A stretch of 64,000 nucleotides of DNA from Motacilla alba alba (Eukaryota; Chordata; Aves; Passeriformes; Motacillidae): NCBI RefSeq assembly GCF_015832195.1, contig NC_052017.1:76013801-76077800 (forward strand), read 5' to 3'. Position 1 is the stretch's first letter, and each line of letters begins with the position of its first letter. Under the pieces are notes generated by a model, which made no database searches, was not told the DNA's origin, and saw only the letters and a program-made list of their open reading frames with translations. A program made the translations under genes and the position numbers. Below, piece after piece: positions 26,633 to 39,900 of this stretch.

Positions 26633-27740
26633 CATGGCTTCAATCTTGTCTATACGAATCAAGGAGGAGATAAATTTATCAAAGGCTTGGGGCTGCTGTA
26701 ATGCTGAATATGGCCACAAATTTTTTTGTGTTGAGCAGGAAACAAGTTTCCTTTCTAAAAAATGTGCACAGATATGTGCATGAAACTCCTTCCCTCAACA
26801 AAAAAAGATGGGAATAACAGAAATAAAAAGTTGTTGTTCTTTTATTTAGAAGGCTTCTGGTTGTATTTAAAAATGAAGATTATTGTCAGACCTTTTTCCT
26901 TTAACAAAATTAAAGATTAAAATTTTGAATATTGCAAGGTTTAATGTGAGGGAAAATAGTTCAAATAACTATTCTATTGACAGTAGCTTTAAAAGTATTT
27001 GGGTTTAAAAATGAAACACATTTAAAGCTACTGATATTAGGTGCATCTATGTTACTGCACCATACTGAGGTGAAAAAATACATACACATTTACGAAGCAA
27101 TTAAATACATGGGTTTGTGGGTTTTTTTGGTGTTTTTATTTTTTCACCTCAGGGAAGAAAGAAAGGAATTAATGGGATGTCACCTTCCATAAATGATTAA
27201 AGTCACCATATTTTCTCCATATGGGAAATACCAGATGATCATTTACCTTCATCCCAGCAGCAACATGAAAATTTCATTTAAGTATTTTCAGTTAAATTTG
27301 TAGCAAACAAAGGAAAATATACATTTTCAGAATTTTAAATGCTGTAATTTACCACCACAAAAATAACAATAAAATATATGTAGGAATAGTATATGGCATT
27401 CTCTTTTATTGATTTATTAGGGCTGTTGTTATGTAGAACACAACATTCTTTGGCCAAAACTGCTTTGTACTAGATTTTATGAATCCTTTGAAGTACTTAG
27501 TAGAGGGAAAATACATCTAGAAGATTATCCTTAATCAAGTAGGATTGAAGGAAACAAAATTAGGGGCATCATTAAGGAAGAGTAAAAGAAGCATGAGGCA
27601 GGAGCATGTCTGGGAACAAGGCAACATCATTTCATATCTATTTCAGATTTTGGTAGTTTATAACTATTGTGTCTGTGTCTGAAAATCAAGTGGTGCAGAT
27701 AGAGCACTAAAATGTTACATCAGAACCTGCACCAGAGCCA

Positions 27741-27764
27741 GGGGGGTGAGGGGTAGGGTGGGGG
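27741..27764 (+). other. Canonical G-quadruplex motif
   Basis: Four G runs of 6, 4, 3 and 5 bases with loops of 3, 2 and 1 bases. This satisfies the standard G3+N1-7 rule and is the best such motif in the window. A purine-rich stretch follows to about 27890. Confidence 0.85.
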
Positions 27765-30497
27765 AATAGAGAGGAGAAAGAATATCAGAGACCCATTGTC
27801 CTACCTGAAAGAAAGATGAACATCTTTTACTTTCTGGGGATGAAGGAAAATGTGATGGGCAGAGGAGATGAGGAGGAAAGGGGAAAAGTTCATGCTCTTT
27901 CAGAACTTGAAAAAAGAATAATATCTCTCAGCAATCTTCTCTTGCTGGAATAGGAAGTATCTCCCACGTCTGAAAGAGTAAGTGCTTTACTGCTAAAACC
28001 TATAATATATTGTCAATGCTTCTTCTGCATATTGCAAAACTAGAATAATCATGGTGGGTAGGTTAACATGGGATTTATTTTAGTGATTAATTCACACAAC
28101 CATAGCTCTTCATGGTTAAATGATATAATTCACTATTCATGATTTAATAGTGTGTATTCATAGTTACACATGACAGCATATTGTGGATATTCAAAATCAG
28201 TTGGTTCTTTGCAGAGATATTTGGAATCAGTAATGTTTAATTCATATGAGAAACACAAAGAATATTAGGAAATTTTATATATTGGTAGTCCAGAATCTTA
28301 CAGTCCTCTTCAGTTTGCCACTCAAAGTAAAACTTTTTTATATATTTATTTTTCACAGTATCAATAATTTATGACTTTTCTTAAAATTATGAAGCTGGAG
28401 TAGTTTTCTATTGGGAAAACTGAGAAGCATATTGTCAAATATAATCTCAGATATAAATGACAAAATACCCTTCTCTGCCCTTTTTCTTCTGCACCTAATC
28501 TAAAGAACTGAGAATTCCTACCAGTTTTTATATCACCATCTTATTTTTATATTCCATCATTAATACTATTTGAGGGAAGAAACACATTTGATCTACAAAT
28601 ATCCACAATCCAAATGGCTTTGTATGGATACAAATATCCAATATATAATAGTAAAGATGAAACTAAGGGCTCTTCATTTCCTGTGGTGCTTTTTAATTGT
28701 CTGGACTGGGATTGTTTTTGGGAACTGTGAAAGTAACACAATGAGAATGTGAGTATGTTTAGCTGAGCATAACTAACATAGGATAATGTTGAGTTCTATG
28801 GCCCATGACAAGCATAATACACTCAAGAGTCTTAATATTTTTCTACTTTGTAGTTGGCCTTTAAGATTTATTATTGTGTGATGTTTAAGTAGCAAACACT
28901 ACTGAACATGCAGAATCAAACAGGAGTATTGAAGGAATTTAATAAAGTAAATAATTACCAAAATTAATGAAGTGCTTAGAGTAAAATATAACTTCATTTG
29001 GACATCTAATTTAGGAGGAAAAAGTAAATCTTCTTGTAATGTTTTGCTAAGTAAAGTAATTACACTGTTGTATTACAAATGTACTACATTCATCATTTTG
29101 TTTTTCCTGTATGTTTTATCCCTATTGAAAACAATGATTATTTCCAGTGAAACACATGCTGCAATTCAGTTTTTTTTCTGAGAAGGTTATTCTGTCTGCC
29201 CCATAACAGTAAACAATTTTAATTAACATGCTTAGTACTTAATTGAAAATTAGAAGAATTAATAAAGAGGACATTAAATGACATTCAGTGGTAGTCAGTT
29301 TACATACAAAATATCAGTCAAGTATTGTAGTAGAAAAATAATGAAAATCACACAGCTCTAATAAAATAATTTATCTTCTCTACAGGTGAATGTTCATCAG
29401 AAGTGTTTTTAAACCCATTATTTTAATTAATTGTCACATACAACACATACAACACAGAAGTATAGCTCATATTACTTTTACTTTGAGTATTTTCTTTCTG
29501 ACTGCCCATTTAAATGATGAATTGTGTGCATTGCTTTAGGACTTTTATTCCTTTGGGAAAAAAAAAAACTCTTACTAGACAACCAAGAATTGTGAGGGGC
29601 CCATAAAGATGGCAAGAAAATGCTACTCTCTGCCAGAATTTTAACAGTTTACTTTTAAATAAAGGACATATAAATGCTTACTAAATTTGCTATTGATGTA
29701 TGTGCTGTCTTCCAACACTTACTGATCATGGGAAAAAGTTTTCCACACTCTGTGATTTCAATTTCATCAGTGTGATAGAAGTTTAGTAGTATCAAGTGAT
29801 GAACAGTCACACATAGCCCCACTCTCCCTGATCCTGCTTTCCAAAAGCACTTCATCCCCACTTAATTTGCCTCTAACAGGACATATAAAGTGTCAAAGGC
29901 CTGTATCTTTTGGGACTTGCATCATACCCCAGGCTTTTTGTGAATCCCCAAAGTCTCCATTGTTTAGGGAAGGATGACTCTTCTTCCTTTTAGTAATTAG
30001 TCAGTAGACTGTTTTTGAATGAAATATATTTTTCTTCAAGGTGTTTTGTTTTGGCTTTATTTGGATAAAAAATAACACTTTACCCATTACAGTCTTCCCT
30101 TTAAACAAATAGTTTTCCTATTGTCTTCTAAACATGCTTTTAAATTCAAACTATGTTTACGCAGACAGCAGCCCTGTTGGATTTTTTTAGCCCCTTTAGG
30201 TATGTGCCTCTCTAAGAGGAGTATCAAAGCAACACTAGTTTTTTGAACTTAAACTTATATTTCAGGTGATTACAGTCATGTTATTTTAGCTCAGTCCTTT
30301 GTGTTCCAACAGTAAAGAATCTATTATTTCCATACAGTTTATGAGGTAGATTTGACCCATAATGCTCCATTTTTCAAAAAACAATTAAAGATTAAATTTA
30401 TGTTTAATTAGTAATAATATAAGTAAAATGTACTTGACATAAAGCAATATGATTTTTAATATATGCAGTTACCTAGAACTTCTGGCATAAAGGACCT

Positions 30498-30735
30498 TAG
30501 AATTGTAGACTTGGAATGGACCCATCAGGATTATTGAGTCCAACTCCTGGCCCTACACAGAACATCCCCAAGAGTCACACCTTGTGCCTGAGAGAATTGT
30601 TCAAACACTGATAGAGCTCTGTCACCCTTGGTGCTGGGACCACTTCCCTGGGGAGCCTGTTCAACCACCCTCTGTGGGAAGAACTTTTTCCTGTTATTCA
30701 GCTTAACCTCCCCTAACTCAGCCTCATGCCATGAT
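30498..30735 (-). mobile_element. CR1 LINE 3' fragment, minus strand
   Basis: The antisense of a CR1 3' region. Its tail is at the left (30498-30520, GAATTGTAGACTTGGAATGG), followed by the segments complementary to the usual 'GAGTTGGACTC' and 'GGGGATGTTCTGTG' words. It ends at the 5'-truncation point near 30735. The subfamily differs from the copies at 2465-3319 and 42005-42488 in its 3' untranslated region. The plus frame at 30628-30912 crosses this and the next element and is not a gene. Confidence 0.85.
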
Positions 30736-30898
30736 GAAGGAATAGCAGCTCTTAGGAAGATGCTAGAAAAAAACCAAAAAACAAAACCTGACTATGCACA
30801 AAACTCAGATGTGGAAAGAACAGAAGTTAGCCTGAGGATGCAGGTTATCCATTACCTAGCTCAGCTCTACTGGTCGATAATAATTTCTTGGTTTTTTA
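30736..30898. other. Short segment between two opposed CR1 ends
   Basis: It contains an A-rich patch (AAAAAAACCAAAAAACAAAACC, near 30767-30788). It may be diverged upstream CR1 sequence belonging to the plus-strand copy that follows, but I cannot align it by eye. Confidence 0.4.
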
Positions 30899-30959
30899 AT
30901 GGTTGGACTTGATGATTTTAGTGGTCTTTTCCAACCTTAACATTTCTCTGATTCTATAA
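30899..30959 (+). mobile_element. CR1 LINE 3' end, plus strand
   Basis: The typical CR1 terminal segment (GGTTGGACTTGATGATTTTA, then GGTCTTTTCCAACCTTAAC) followed by a TCTGATTCTATAA tail. It points in the opposite direction to the CR1 at 30498-30735, so the two 3' ends face outward. Confidence 0.8.
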
Positions 30960-32496
30960 TTTGGTAGTATTGGGTAAAACATAGGGTAAACTCTAATAAA
31001 GTCATTGTAGAAAATTTGCCCTTTTTCTTGGACATAAAGGTAGCAAACTCTTTTTACTAATGAAAATATTTACAAGTTTTTTTTTATTTATTTGCCACTC
31101 TTTTTTTGCCAAGTGTCCAAATTATTTTTGCTTGGCCTTTTGGTTGCTTTTTCTCCATATTGCACTTTGTTTTGAGTCTGGACTTTGTGCAACATTTAAT
31201 AGCTTCTTTAAAACTGTATGAATTTTAGTAGCATAAACAGACATAAACTTTTAAAGGTGCATAGATAATTCTGAAATAATTCTTAATAATATTTTCAATA
31301 AATTCAAAATCTGACAAGTAATTTTCCTATGGTAGCTGGCTTCTATTTATATGAATTATTTGTTTAGTTTTTTATTTCCTTATTTAAGGACAGCATTTAA
31401 ATAAACATAAATGATGTTTGTGTTAAGTCATTTGGGCTTTAAAAGTAAAAAATCAGGCCAGAAGTATCTGTAAATAATATGAGAAACTTAATAACTGAAT
31501 GGCCTTTTAAATGTGATCTTCAGCAGACACACATTAAGAGTTTAACTCAGCAAAGTTACTAGGTCGCTTGAACACCATCACAGAACATAAAACACATTCT
31601 ATTGATAGCAGTATGGAATTTTGTTAGCAACGTTATACCTGTAATAAAACGGCAAAAATCATGGATATTTTGTGGTACAGAAAGAAAGCAGCAAGGGCTG
31701 AAGACATCATGTATGTACCTGAATACACAAAGATCATGCACTGCCAGATTTGTTAAATGCAAGAGAAAGTAAAAATCACCCTCACATTTCTGCAAATTGC
31801 ATCTGAAAGAGAAATTCTTTTCTATCATCCAGTTGTCAGAGTTGATGTTTAATTTTAGGAGGAAAGATGTGGGAACAAACACTACTTATTTGCTGTTAAC
31901 AGTACCATTGGGAGCTAAATTGACTCATTAGAGAGTAAAATTCGTTCCAGATTAAAAGATAAAATGATAGAAGGTGTGCATTCTTGTTTAATACAGGATT
32001 TTTTTTACAACATTCAATCCAGCAATTACATAATATTTTCCCCCTTAAGTTTTTTGTAGGTGAAGAGTACAGTTTGAACCTCATTAAGTATCTTTGTAGA
32101 AATGATATGGTGTTCACCTGTTTGTTTTCATTCTAATGATCAGATACAATTACCCTGAAATTCACATCTACTTTTATTTAGACATATAGGTGAAGATAAA
32201 AAAATAAGCAAACAAGTCTCAAGTGGGGATTTTTTATGCTTTTGGCAGGGAATGGGAATTATTTGTGACTTTTTCTCCACAATGGTGAGAATCCCTACTT
32301 AAAAGAACTCCCAAATGATAATCCTAAAAGTACTTGGTGAGAAATTGTATCTTTATTGAAAGTTATGCCAGCATTTTTTGTGTAATTTTTGCATGAGAAG
32401 ATTGTTGTAGCCAGTGTGTGATGCATTTTTTTTAGCATATATATTTCTCAAACCTAATGTCATTTCTTTCTAGAGATGAGTTTTATCTTCATACTC

Positions 32497-32525
32497 ATGA
32501 ATACTCATTCATCATGAGTATTCAT
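32497..32525. other. Perfect 12-base hairpin
   Basis: Arms ATGAATACTCAT (32497-32508) and ATGAGTATTCAT (32514-32525) around a 5-base TCATC loop. It is too short for a microRNA precursor. It could be a chance inverted repeat or a dimeric protein-binding site. Confidence 0.9.
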
Positions 32526-34539
32526 TCTAAGGGGAGTCATTTAAATAATTATGGGTTAAAAAAACTCTCCCAGATGTTACACAGTACAAGCAGATTATTT
32601 CTTTTTTCTAAGTGGCAAATAGTATTTATGAATTTGATTGACAGTGAGTGTAACTCATTGGTGATTTTCTTCTTTAATGCAATGTGATAGATATTTCATA
32701 CACCTAAGTGATGATAATTTGACTTTTCTTATTTCTAATAATATTTCATGTGTATTATGAAGACAGCAAGGATTACTATTGCTTATAGTTGGATTGCAGC
32801 CTTTTATGTTCAGTCTGCAAGTTCTCCAGGCTAGGACTTGCAGGTTTGCTTTGCCTGGACTTGCTTTAGGCTTGCCTGAACATTGGCTTAACTATGTTAG
32901 ATATTGTCTAATAATCATGTAACTGTGCTTAATTTGTTCACTTTTAACTTAGCCTTAAATGATCATATGGTGAAAAATGTACTTTTAATAATCTAGTTAG
33001 ATTTCTGTAGTTGATAAATAATAGTAACAAAAGTTATTTCATGAAGAATATTTTTTCTATGACCTGTGAATAAAAGTCAGGATAAAGGAATACAGATATG
33101 AAATTGAGAGTCTAAAGCTGTGAAATGCTCACCAGTGGGCCATTACTGACCATTTAAGGAAAGTAGCCTTGGAAAAAACAGGTTTGGAAACCAGAGATGT
33201 AATTGAGTGTATGTAAGATATGCTTTAAAGTGTACATTTATTTGGATGTCATAGAGAAATGGGGATCAGTGGAAAAGTCAAGGTGTATAGAGTGTTAGAA
33301 GTTATACAGAAATAATCTCTAGAGGATCCTAGAATAAGGAGGAAGAAGCCATTTTCATAATTCCAAAAGGGCCAGGGGAAGAATGATCTTAATGCCAAAG
33401 ACTAGGGGATAAACTGTAAGGAAGTATCTGCATAAGAAGTTTCACTGTGTCACAGTCTCATTATTTGGGGGTCTTTTTACGTAACAGAAATATTTTTTTC
33501 ATAATAATAATAATTAAATCTGGGGTAATCATAGTTACTTGGTCAGAGTCTCAAGGTTTAAGTTCATCCACTATTAAATTAAATTCTCACCTTGCACAGG
33601 AAGTGGATTTCTTTGGCCCACATACACTGCAAAAGTTAGAGTGCAACAAATCTGCAGAAAGCAGGAAAATTAGACCATAAAATTTATATGAAAGAGAGCA
33701 TCATGCTTTAAACAGCTGAAAGCCATTTAGAGATCATACACCTGAACACTGTGAGAATGGTATTTAAAAAATATCAGTTGCTAAGAAAAAGTTGGAGGAC
33801 GTGCATTTATTCAGTGTAAAGCAAAAAACCTTTAAAGCTGAACATAATATGGATGTTTTGAAATGTAGGTATGAAACAAATATTTCCACTGTTGGTGTTT
33901 CTGGTAGTCACAGCATGTTGGTGCACAGCAACCTACTGAGAACTGCTGGTACAAAAAAACTAAATTATCAGTAATCTACATATTTACTGATAACAGGACA
34001 ACAGAAAATGAACTAAAATGTCAAGGGAATTTTTTTTTGCATTAGGGAAAACTTTCAGTGTGATAATAATGAACATTCACTCACATTATCTAGAAGCTGG
34101 CTAGAATCCTCTTTGCTGGAGATTAAAATATAACCAGTAGGTCCTAGTCCTAAGTAGCATGGCAGCTGCTTAAATTCACTTCTGGTCATATGTTTTTTAG
34201 GTTAAATGAATGCATCTCTTTTGTCTCAGTTTCACTGAATTTTACAGTTGATTACAAGTAATGTTAGGGCTATATGGGCTCTTTGTTTTTAAAAAGTGTT
34301 TTAAATATTAGGCTTATTTTTTGTTGTCATTCAAGATGTTGCTTTTGCAGACAGTATCTAAGTCTCCTTGGAAGAGCAATTTAAAACTCAAGTCAGATGA
34401 GCATTAAGGTAACCAGTAAAAATGCTTAGTTTTCTTTTTATTATTTGATGATCGATTTCTGATGTGTACTAGTTTGAAAGCAAATCAGTGGGAGATCCCA
34501 AGTCAGAAATACAATTTTTTTTCAGGAAATTAAAATAAA

Positions 34540-35100
34540 TGCAATAATACAGAAACACTGACAGGGTCAGAATACATCCTGACACCCTGTTGGTCAGGGT
34601 CAGTAGCAGTCCAATTGAATGATGGCTGCAGCCCTCCTGGAGTGACAGATGTGGTTCTGTTGAAGCTGTGATCTTGTAGAAAGTTTTGATCTTCCTCTGA
34701 AGACCCAGTGGTGGCTATGTTGCTCCTGTCCTCTGGGAACTCAGTGGATAAGGCTGCTTGTGGTGTTCTAAAGCTCAAATCATATTCAGGTAGGAATGCT
34801 TGGCTCCTCCCCTGAGCAGAGCATCTCGCAATGGGATAATGTAATTTTGGAGTCATGCAGCGAGGCTTGATTTACAGCCCATTAACAAAAGATACTCTCT
34901 TGGAGGGAGTTAGGATGGATGGGTCATGGAGGAGATAAAGAACACCACCCTACCTTTAACAGATGGTGATAGAATACATACTTTTGGTTACATCTTACAT
35001 TGTAACCCAAGACATGGTGGCAGACTTTCATATGCTTTAAATTACTTGTAATTGGCAGACCTGTAGAACCTCAAAAAAAAAAAAATTCTTTCCCCTATTA
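34540..35100. repeat. Unclassified GC-richer block, possible old repeat
   Basis: About 560 bases that stand out in composition and end at an A run (about 35073-35085). It has an insertion-like look (GC-rich body, A run at the right end), which suggests an old retroelement or LTR, but I cannot place it in a family. The 108-codon minus frame 34530-34856 inside it has no recognisable domain. Confidence 0.3.
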
Positions 35101-35817
35101 CCTTGTCTTGCAATAAGTCAACTTGAAAAAACAGATAATACTGCCTGAGGCAGCAATATTTTCAAAACAGTCCACTGTTGAACTCTACTTATCTGAGAAA
35201 AAAAGAAAGGAAAATGATTGTTTTTCTGCTGTCTGCAATGTGATTCTAAATCATGCTGGTTAATTCTGTTCATGAATTCAGAGTTTTCAGACTGTTCTGC
35301 AGTCCACTCCTGAAATCTGTTCAAGAATTCCCTGTTGGTACATAAGTTTTTAAAACAGCTTATTGCACAACTACATAGAACATTATGTAATTCAACATCT
35401 ATCAGGTGAAAAACTTTAGAATCATGTAAAATACTGCCATATGTATGCATGTTTGAGCATTTGGGCTTCACTTTCCCCACTAAAATTCCCTCCAAAGAAC
35501 TTTTGTTGGCTTAGTCAGTTTTTCCCTTTTCTATTTTTGCCAGAATAACTTTTTCTGCTGATAGAAGTACAACAGACCTTTATTTAATGTGGATGGTTTT
35601 GTTTAATTTCTATTGAAATCAAAGGTACTATGGAGCATAAATAGTCTGTTATGTTCTGATCTATTTAAATACAGTGGTTTTTAAAATGTAAGCAAAAAGA
35701 AATACAGCATCAGAACATAAAAATTATCAGTAGCATCCAGTGGTCTCATTCAATGACACAATTAAATTACAGTGTCAATATTCACATGGACAGAGTTGAG
35801 TTGTTCTGATGCTTTAG

Positions 35818-35894
35818 AAGGTTTTCTTATTTTGGGTTTGTTTTTATTGTGGGTTTGGTTTTTGTTTGTTTGGTTTGGTTTTGCTTTGTTTTTC
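35818..35894 (+). repeat. T/G-rich tract
   Basis: TTTGG and GTTT sub-repeats on the plus strand, with almost no C. Same type as 26486-26632. Confidence 0.85.
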
Positions 35895-36890
35895 ATAAAA
35901 ATGGATAGTGACTCATCACAGTATTCATACTGTTGAGAGGTTTGTGCAGTTCCGAGAGAGACATTATAGAGAAAAACACAGGTCATAAGTAGAATAGGTT
36001 GGTTCAGGTGTGTGAAAATGAAGTGTCTACCTCTTTTAATACAGATTACTTGTGTATCAGTAAATCTAGTTTATGCTTTGCTTCCTTTCTTGCTGTGTAT
36101 GTGGTTTGACTAATTTATGCATATAAATAAAAAATTATGAACTAACCATTCTTTTATGAAAAGTAAAAATATTTCTTTCACAGCTTTGGCTTCTCACATA
36201 GCTGTCAGTGGCAGACAGACTTCCATAGAGTTTGCACCAGAAGCATGCATCAACTCCCACACAGTAGTTTTTTAGACTTACTCGTGTTGCTTTTTTAAAA
36301 AAAACTGTAGAATGTCAGACAACAGAAGTGTCAGAATTCATGTCACATTGAATTGTCACATTTTTATTAAGATTGTGTTCTGAGACAGGGAGAAAACACT
36401 GTGCAATATATTTAAAAAAATATTTCTCATTTTAGTCCTTAAAAGTTCCCTCTTTTAATTATTTATCTGAACATTTGTTCCCCTTAATAAGGATTAATGT
36501 TATCCCTGATAGTGTTACCTCTTGAGACATGCTGTGCTGCAACCAAGATTCTTTGATACTGTGAAATATTCCATGTGTATTTCTGAAATGGCTGAAAACC
36601 TTCCTATGAGATGTGAGCAGGGGAGACTTTATCCAAAATAAAAGCTGATTATTCCTAGCACTTAGGGTCCAGCTGTGATATACATCAAGGATCTATTTCT
36701 ACAAATGAGAGCACCAAGTTTAAAAAAAATGTATTGGTTAAAAAATGAGAAATTTATGCACAGGGATAAATATATATAGAGGATATGAATGAATGTTTAA
36801 ATTATATATTATTTTTATGTTTGTTCTTGAAAAAATTAAAAAGAGGTTGAGAAATTCTGTAAGATTCCAATAAAAAAAAGTATTCCAGTA

Positions 36891-36907
36891 ATCAATCATT
36901 GATTGAT
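36891..36907. other. Short palindrome
   Basis: ATCAATCA and TGATTGAT arms around a single T. Homeodomain/PBX-like TGATTGAT words occur on both strands, but one such site means little by itself. Confidence 0.7.
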
Positions 36908-39900
36908 CACTGGACATATGGACAATGTATCTTGCCAAGAAAGAAATACATTTTGTTAACAACAAAATAAAACTCACGTAAACTGGCACTATCACCATCC
37001 TTAAAAATCAACCACACCATTCATTCAAAATTTTCTCCTTTTGTTTAAATTAAAACTTTAGTCTAAATTCATATTTTGTCGTGCATTTTTAGCCAAAAAG
37101 TACCAATATGCTATGGGGAGATGGTAGATAAGAATCAGATCTACAGAATAGAAAAACCCCCATTTACTAAATCTAGGAAAAAAATGCATGGATGTGTATT
37201 ATAGAATTACACAGTAATTTTGTACAGATGACTGATATTTTTAATATAAAGAAGCTATTTCTATAAAAATTATAATGAGATAAATGAAGAATTTAAAATT
37301 AAAATATGCTTTTGGTACATCTCTGCTTTCAGGGCTTCTTCCCCCCTGTACTTCATTGTTTTGTATTGTGAGGCAATAGAACACTGCCAGGTATGGTTAT
37401 TATTTCTGTCAGAAGTGTATCTTTCAATCTGATTCTGAAATGTCAGGCAGACCAAAAAAACCCCCTAAGTGTTCATTGGGGTCTCCATTTATATATATGC
37501 ATTCATCAATATTAAATATGTAGTGGCTGCAGGTGTATAACAAAAAAAAAAAAAATACTTTGTCTTTAAGACAAAGATGGATGATACTCCTTTTTCTTCT
37601 GTAAACATGCACCCAACAATATGAATTGGCCTGTTCTGAGTATTGAGACTGGTATGTAATCATAAGAAAATGAGGAGTGAAAACTATGCTGTTCACATAA
37701 TGGGTAGGATGGCAATATGACTGGAAATGGTCAATTCCACACGTTTCATTTCAAGGTGTGATTGCAACATAGAGAAGATAGTTGGTTGCAGTGCGTCGAT
37801 GACTGTACAAAAGCAGTAAAACTGTTAAAACTGTCTGGTCCTTAAAATCAAATACAGACCAAATTTCACATTTTTCAAAAGGATAAGAATATCTGTGGTT
37901 ATGTAGAAGCAGTAGTAGATCCTACAAATAGGAGAAAGTGATTGGGACCACTAATATTTTAAATGTACATTGGGAGTACTAAGGAAGATTTTCATGACCA
38001 GTTGAAATAAATACTAATAAATACCAGAAGCAACAAGACTATTTTACAATCACTGCAGTCTTCAAGACTCCAGGTATTATTTGACAACAGACATTCAGAT
38101 CCCATTTAGGGGTAACTCAGATGATGTGCCTGATTTCTGGAATGCTGCCTTGATATACCAGGTCCATGATAGAAAAAAAAAAAGTGTCTTTACAGTCTCT
38201 CCTGTAGTTAAATCTCTCTGTCATGAAGTTCATATTTTGCAAATACAGCCGGGAATAAGTAACGGCAGATGAACGTTCTTGCATTATTATTGTCTCCATT
38301 GCTTCAGAATGTGGAATTCCTGTACACCGAACTTTTTTTTCCCCCCTCATTTCATTTATATGGAAAAAATTGTAATTAATTACTGGAAAGGTAATTTATT
38401 ATCATAAAGACATCAGTACATACTTTCAAGTTGTATCCACTCAATATTGATGAATATTATATTTTGTTTTATTCAAGTCAAGTATTTATCTTCACTTATT
38501 CAAAATTCATGGGTTTTATGTTATTTTACAGTGATTTGTAGCTCTAGATAGTAATAACATTTGCACTTGAATTATATAAATGGAATTTATTTTGTTCTAG
38601 CTTTATACTATTTTACTGTTTGGGCTTTCCCTTGGAAGACAAAGATTAGCTATATGTCTCTACTGTTGCTAGAAGTAATTTAATATTTTTTCAAGTCTTA
38701 GATGAAGTTTGCCTTGGCAGAATTGAGAGAAAATTACATCTTGTTCTGATTTTTAAACACCTCCAACACTGTCAGGTGCTGAATGAATGCTTCTTTTTTG
38801 GGTGGTCATTAATTAGCAGGGGTTTGATTTTTAGTTTTAATTTTTCTTTTGAAATATTTATAATGCTGTTCTTAGGCCTTGTGTATCAGTTCTATCAATG
38901 CTACGTTCTCTGAGTGGCAATACTTTAGGACTGATGGCTCTGGTATTTTCTGACAATTGCTTCACTTTTTGATTTTCAAGTGCTTCTGAGACAATGGGGT
39001 GAAATCAAGCAAAAATATCTCACTACATCAACTCACTGTGTTTATTTCAGCATACATTGCCAAAGATATCAATTACAAAACTCAGAATGCTGTTTGAAAT
39101 ATTTTTTAAATTATCTTTTACTAAGTTTTTAATTTTAGACCTTTTTACTCTGGACACTTTTTTAGGCCATTGCACAACTCAGTGTAGAAATTTTGGTTAT
39201 TTGTTTAAATGTTTTGACTTAAAAATAAATGGGTAAGGCACTCCTCTGAAAGGAAGTGAGATTTTGTTTGTTTTTTTTTTTTTCTGATTCATAGAATTAT
39301 CATTATTTTTTGGGTTTCTCTGATAATGGTGGGATCAGTGTCAAAAAAGGTATCATCAACCTACCTGTTCCTTCTTAATTTTGTTTGTCTAGTTGGACTT
39401 TTTAAATAGAGCAATAACTTAATTAATATTGACTCAGTATTATGCCAAACCTTATTAAAACCTTTTTTCAGAATTGAGAAAAATGAGCCAAATTCATTCA
39501 TAGGTAAAAAGTAATTTTTTTGGATGCAAATTAGTTTGTTTGTTTGGAAATAAATATTTAGCTCTAATTCTAGTGGAAGGTTATTTTAATGTTGTCTGTT
39601 CCAAAAAAATCCCACCAAAACAAAACATATTTTTGCTGTTCAGTAAGGTCTATAAAGGGTAACAAGGATGAAAAGCAAAAGAGAATGAAGACAACACTTT
39701 ACTTTGGTCCATCAGCTTATATTTGCTTACTTTCATCTTCCAGTTTAAGTGATGTTGGTTTTGAACTCAATGGTTTGACCATCAACTGCAGAACTTCTAG
39801 GGGAATCCAAATGGATACATATTCCTGCAAATTACCTATTACTTCTTAAGACTCTTTCTGAGCACCTTGTGTCTATGCCAGGTTTTAATGTAATTCCCAA

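Larger units (their letters stand above)
15511..30497. other. Gene-free unique DNA, about 15 kb
   Basis: No gene can be supported. It holds a (GT) run at 17935-17948, a long A run at 17439-17453, a direct duplication at 18287-18333, a T-rich tract at 23683-23713, a duplicated word at 24517-24540, the T/G tract at 26486-26632 and the G-quadruplex motif at 27741-27764. A GC-richer patch at 16490-16620 and the 99-codon frame at 25215-25514 (+) match nothing I recognise. A faint old CR1-like trace is listed separately. Confidence 0.5.

Noticed and set aside
35118..35495. 125-codon minus frame
   Set aside because: No recognisable domain, no clear splice sites, background composition. It is kept only as a note.
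39288..39310. ATTCATAGAATTATCATTA, like a worn CR1 tail
   Set aside because: No adjoining CR1 3' untranslated sequence on either side. A similar isolated word at 12969 was dropped for the same reason.
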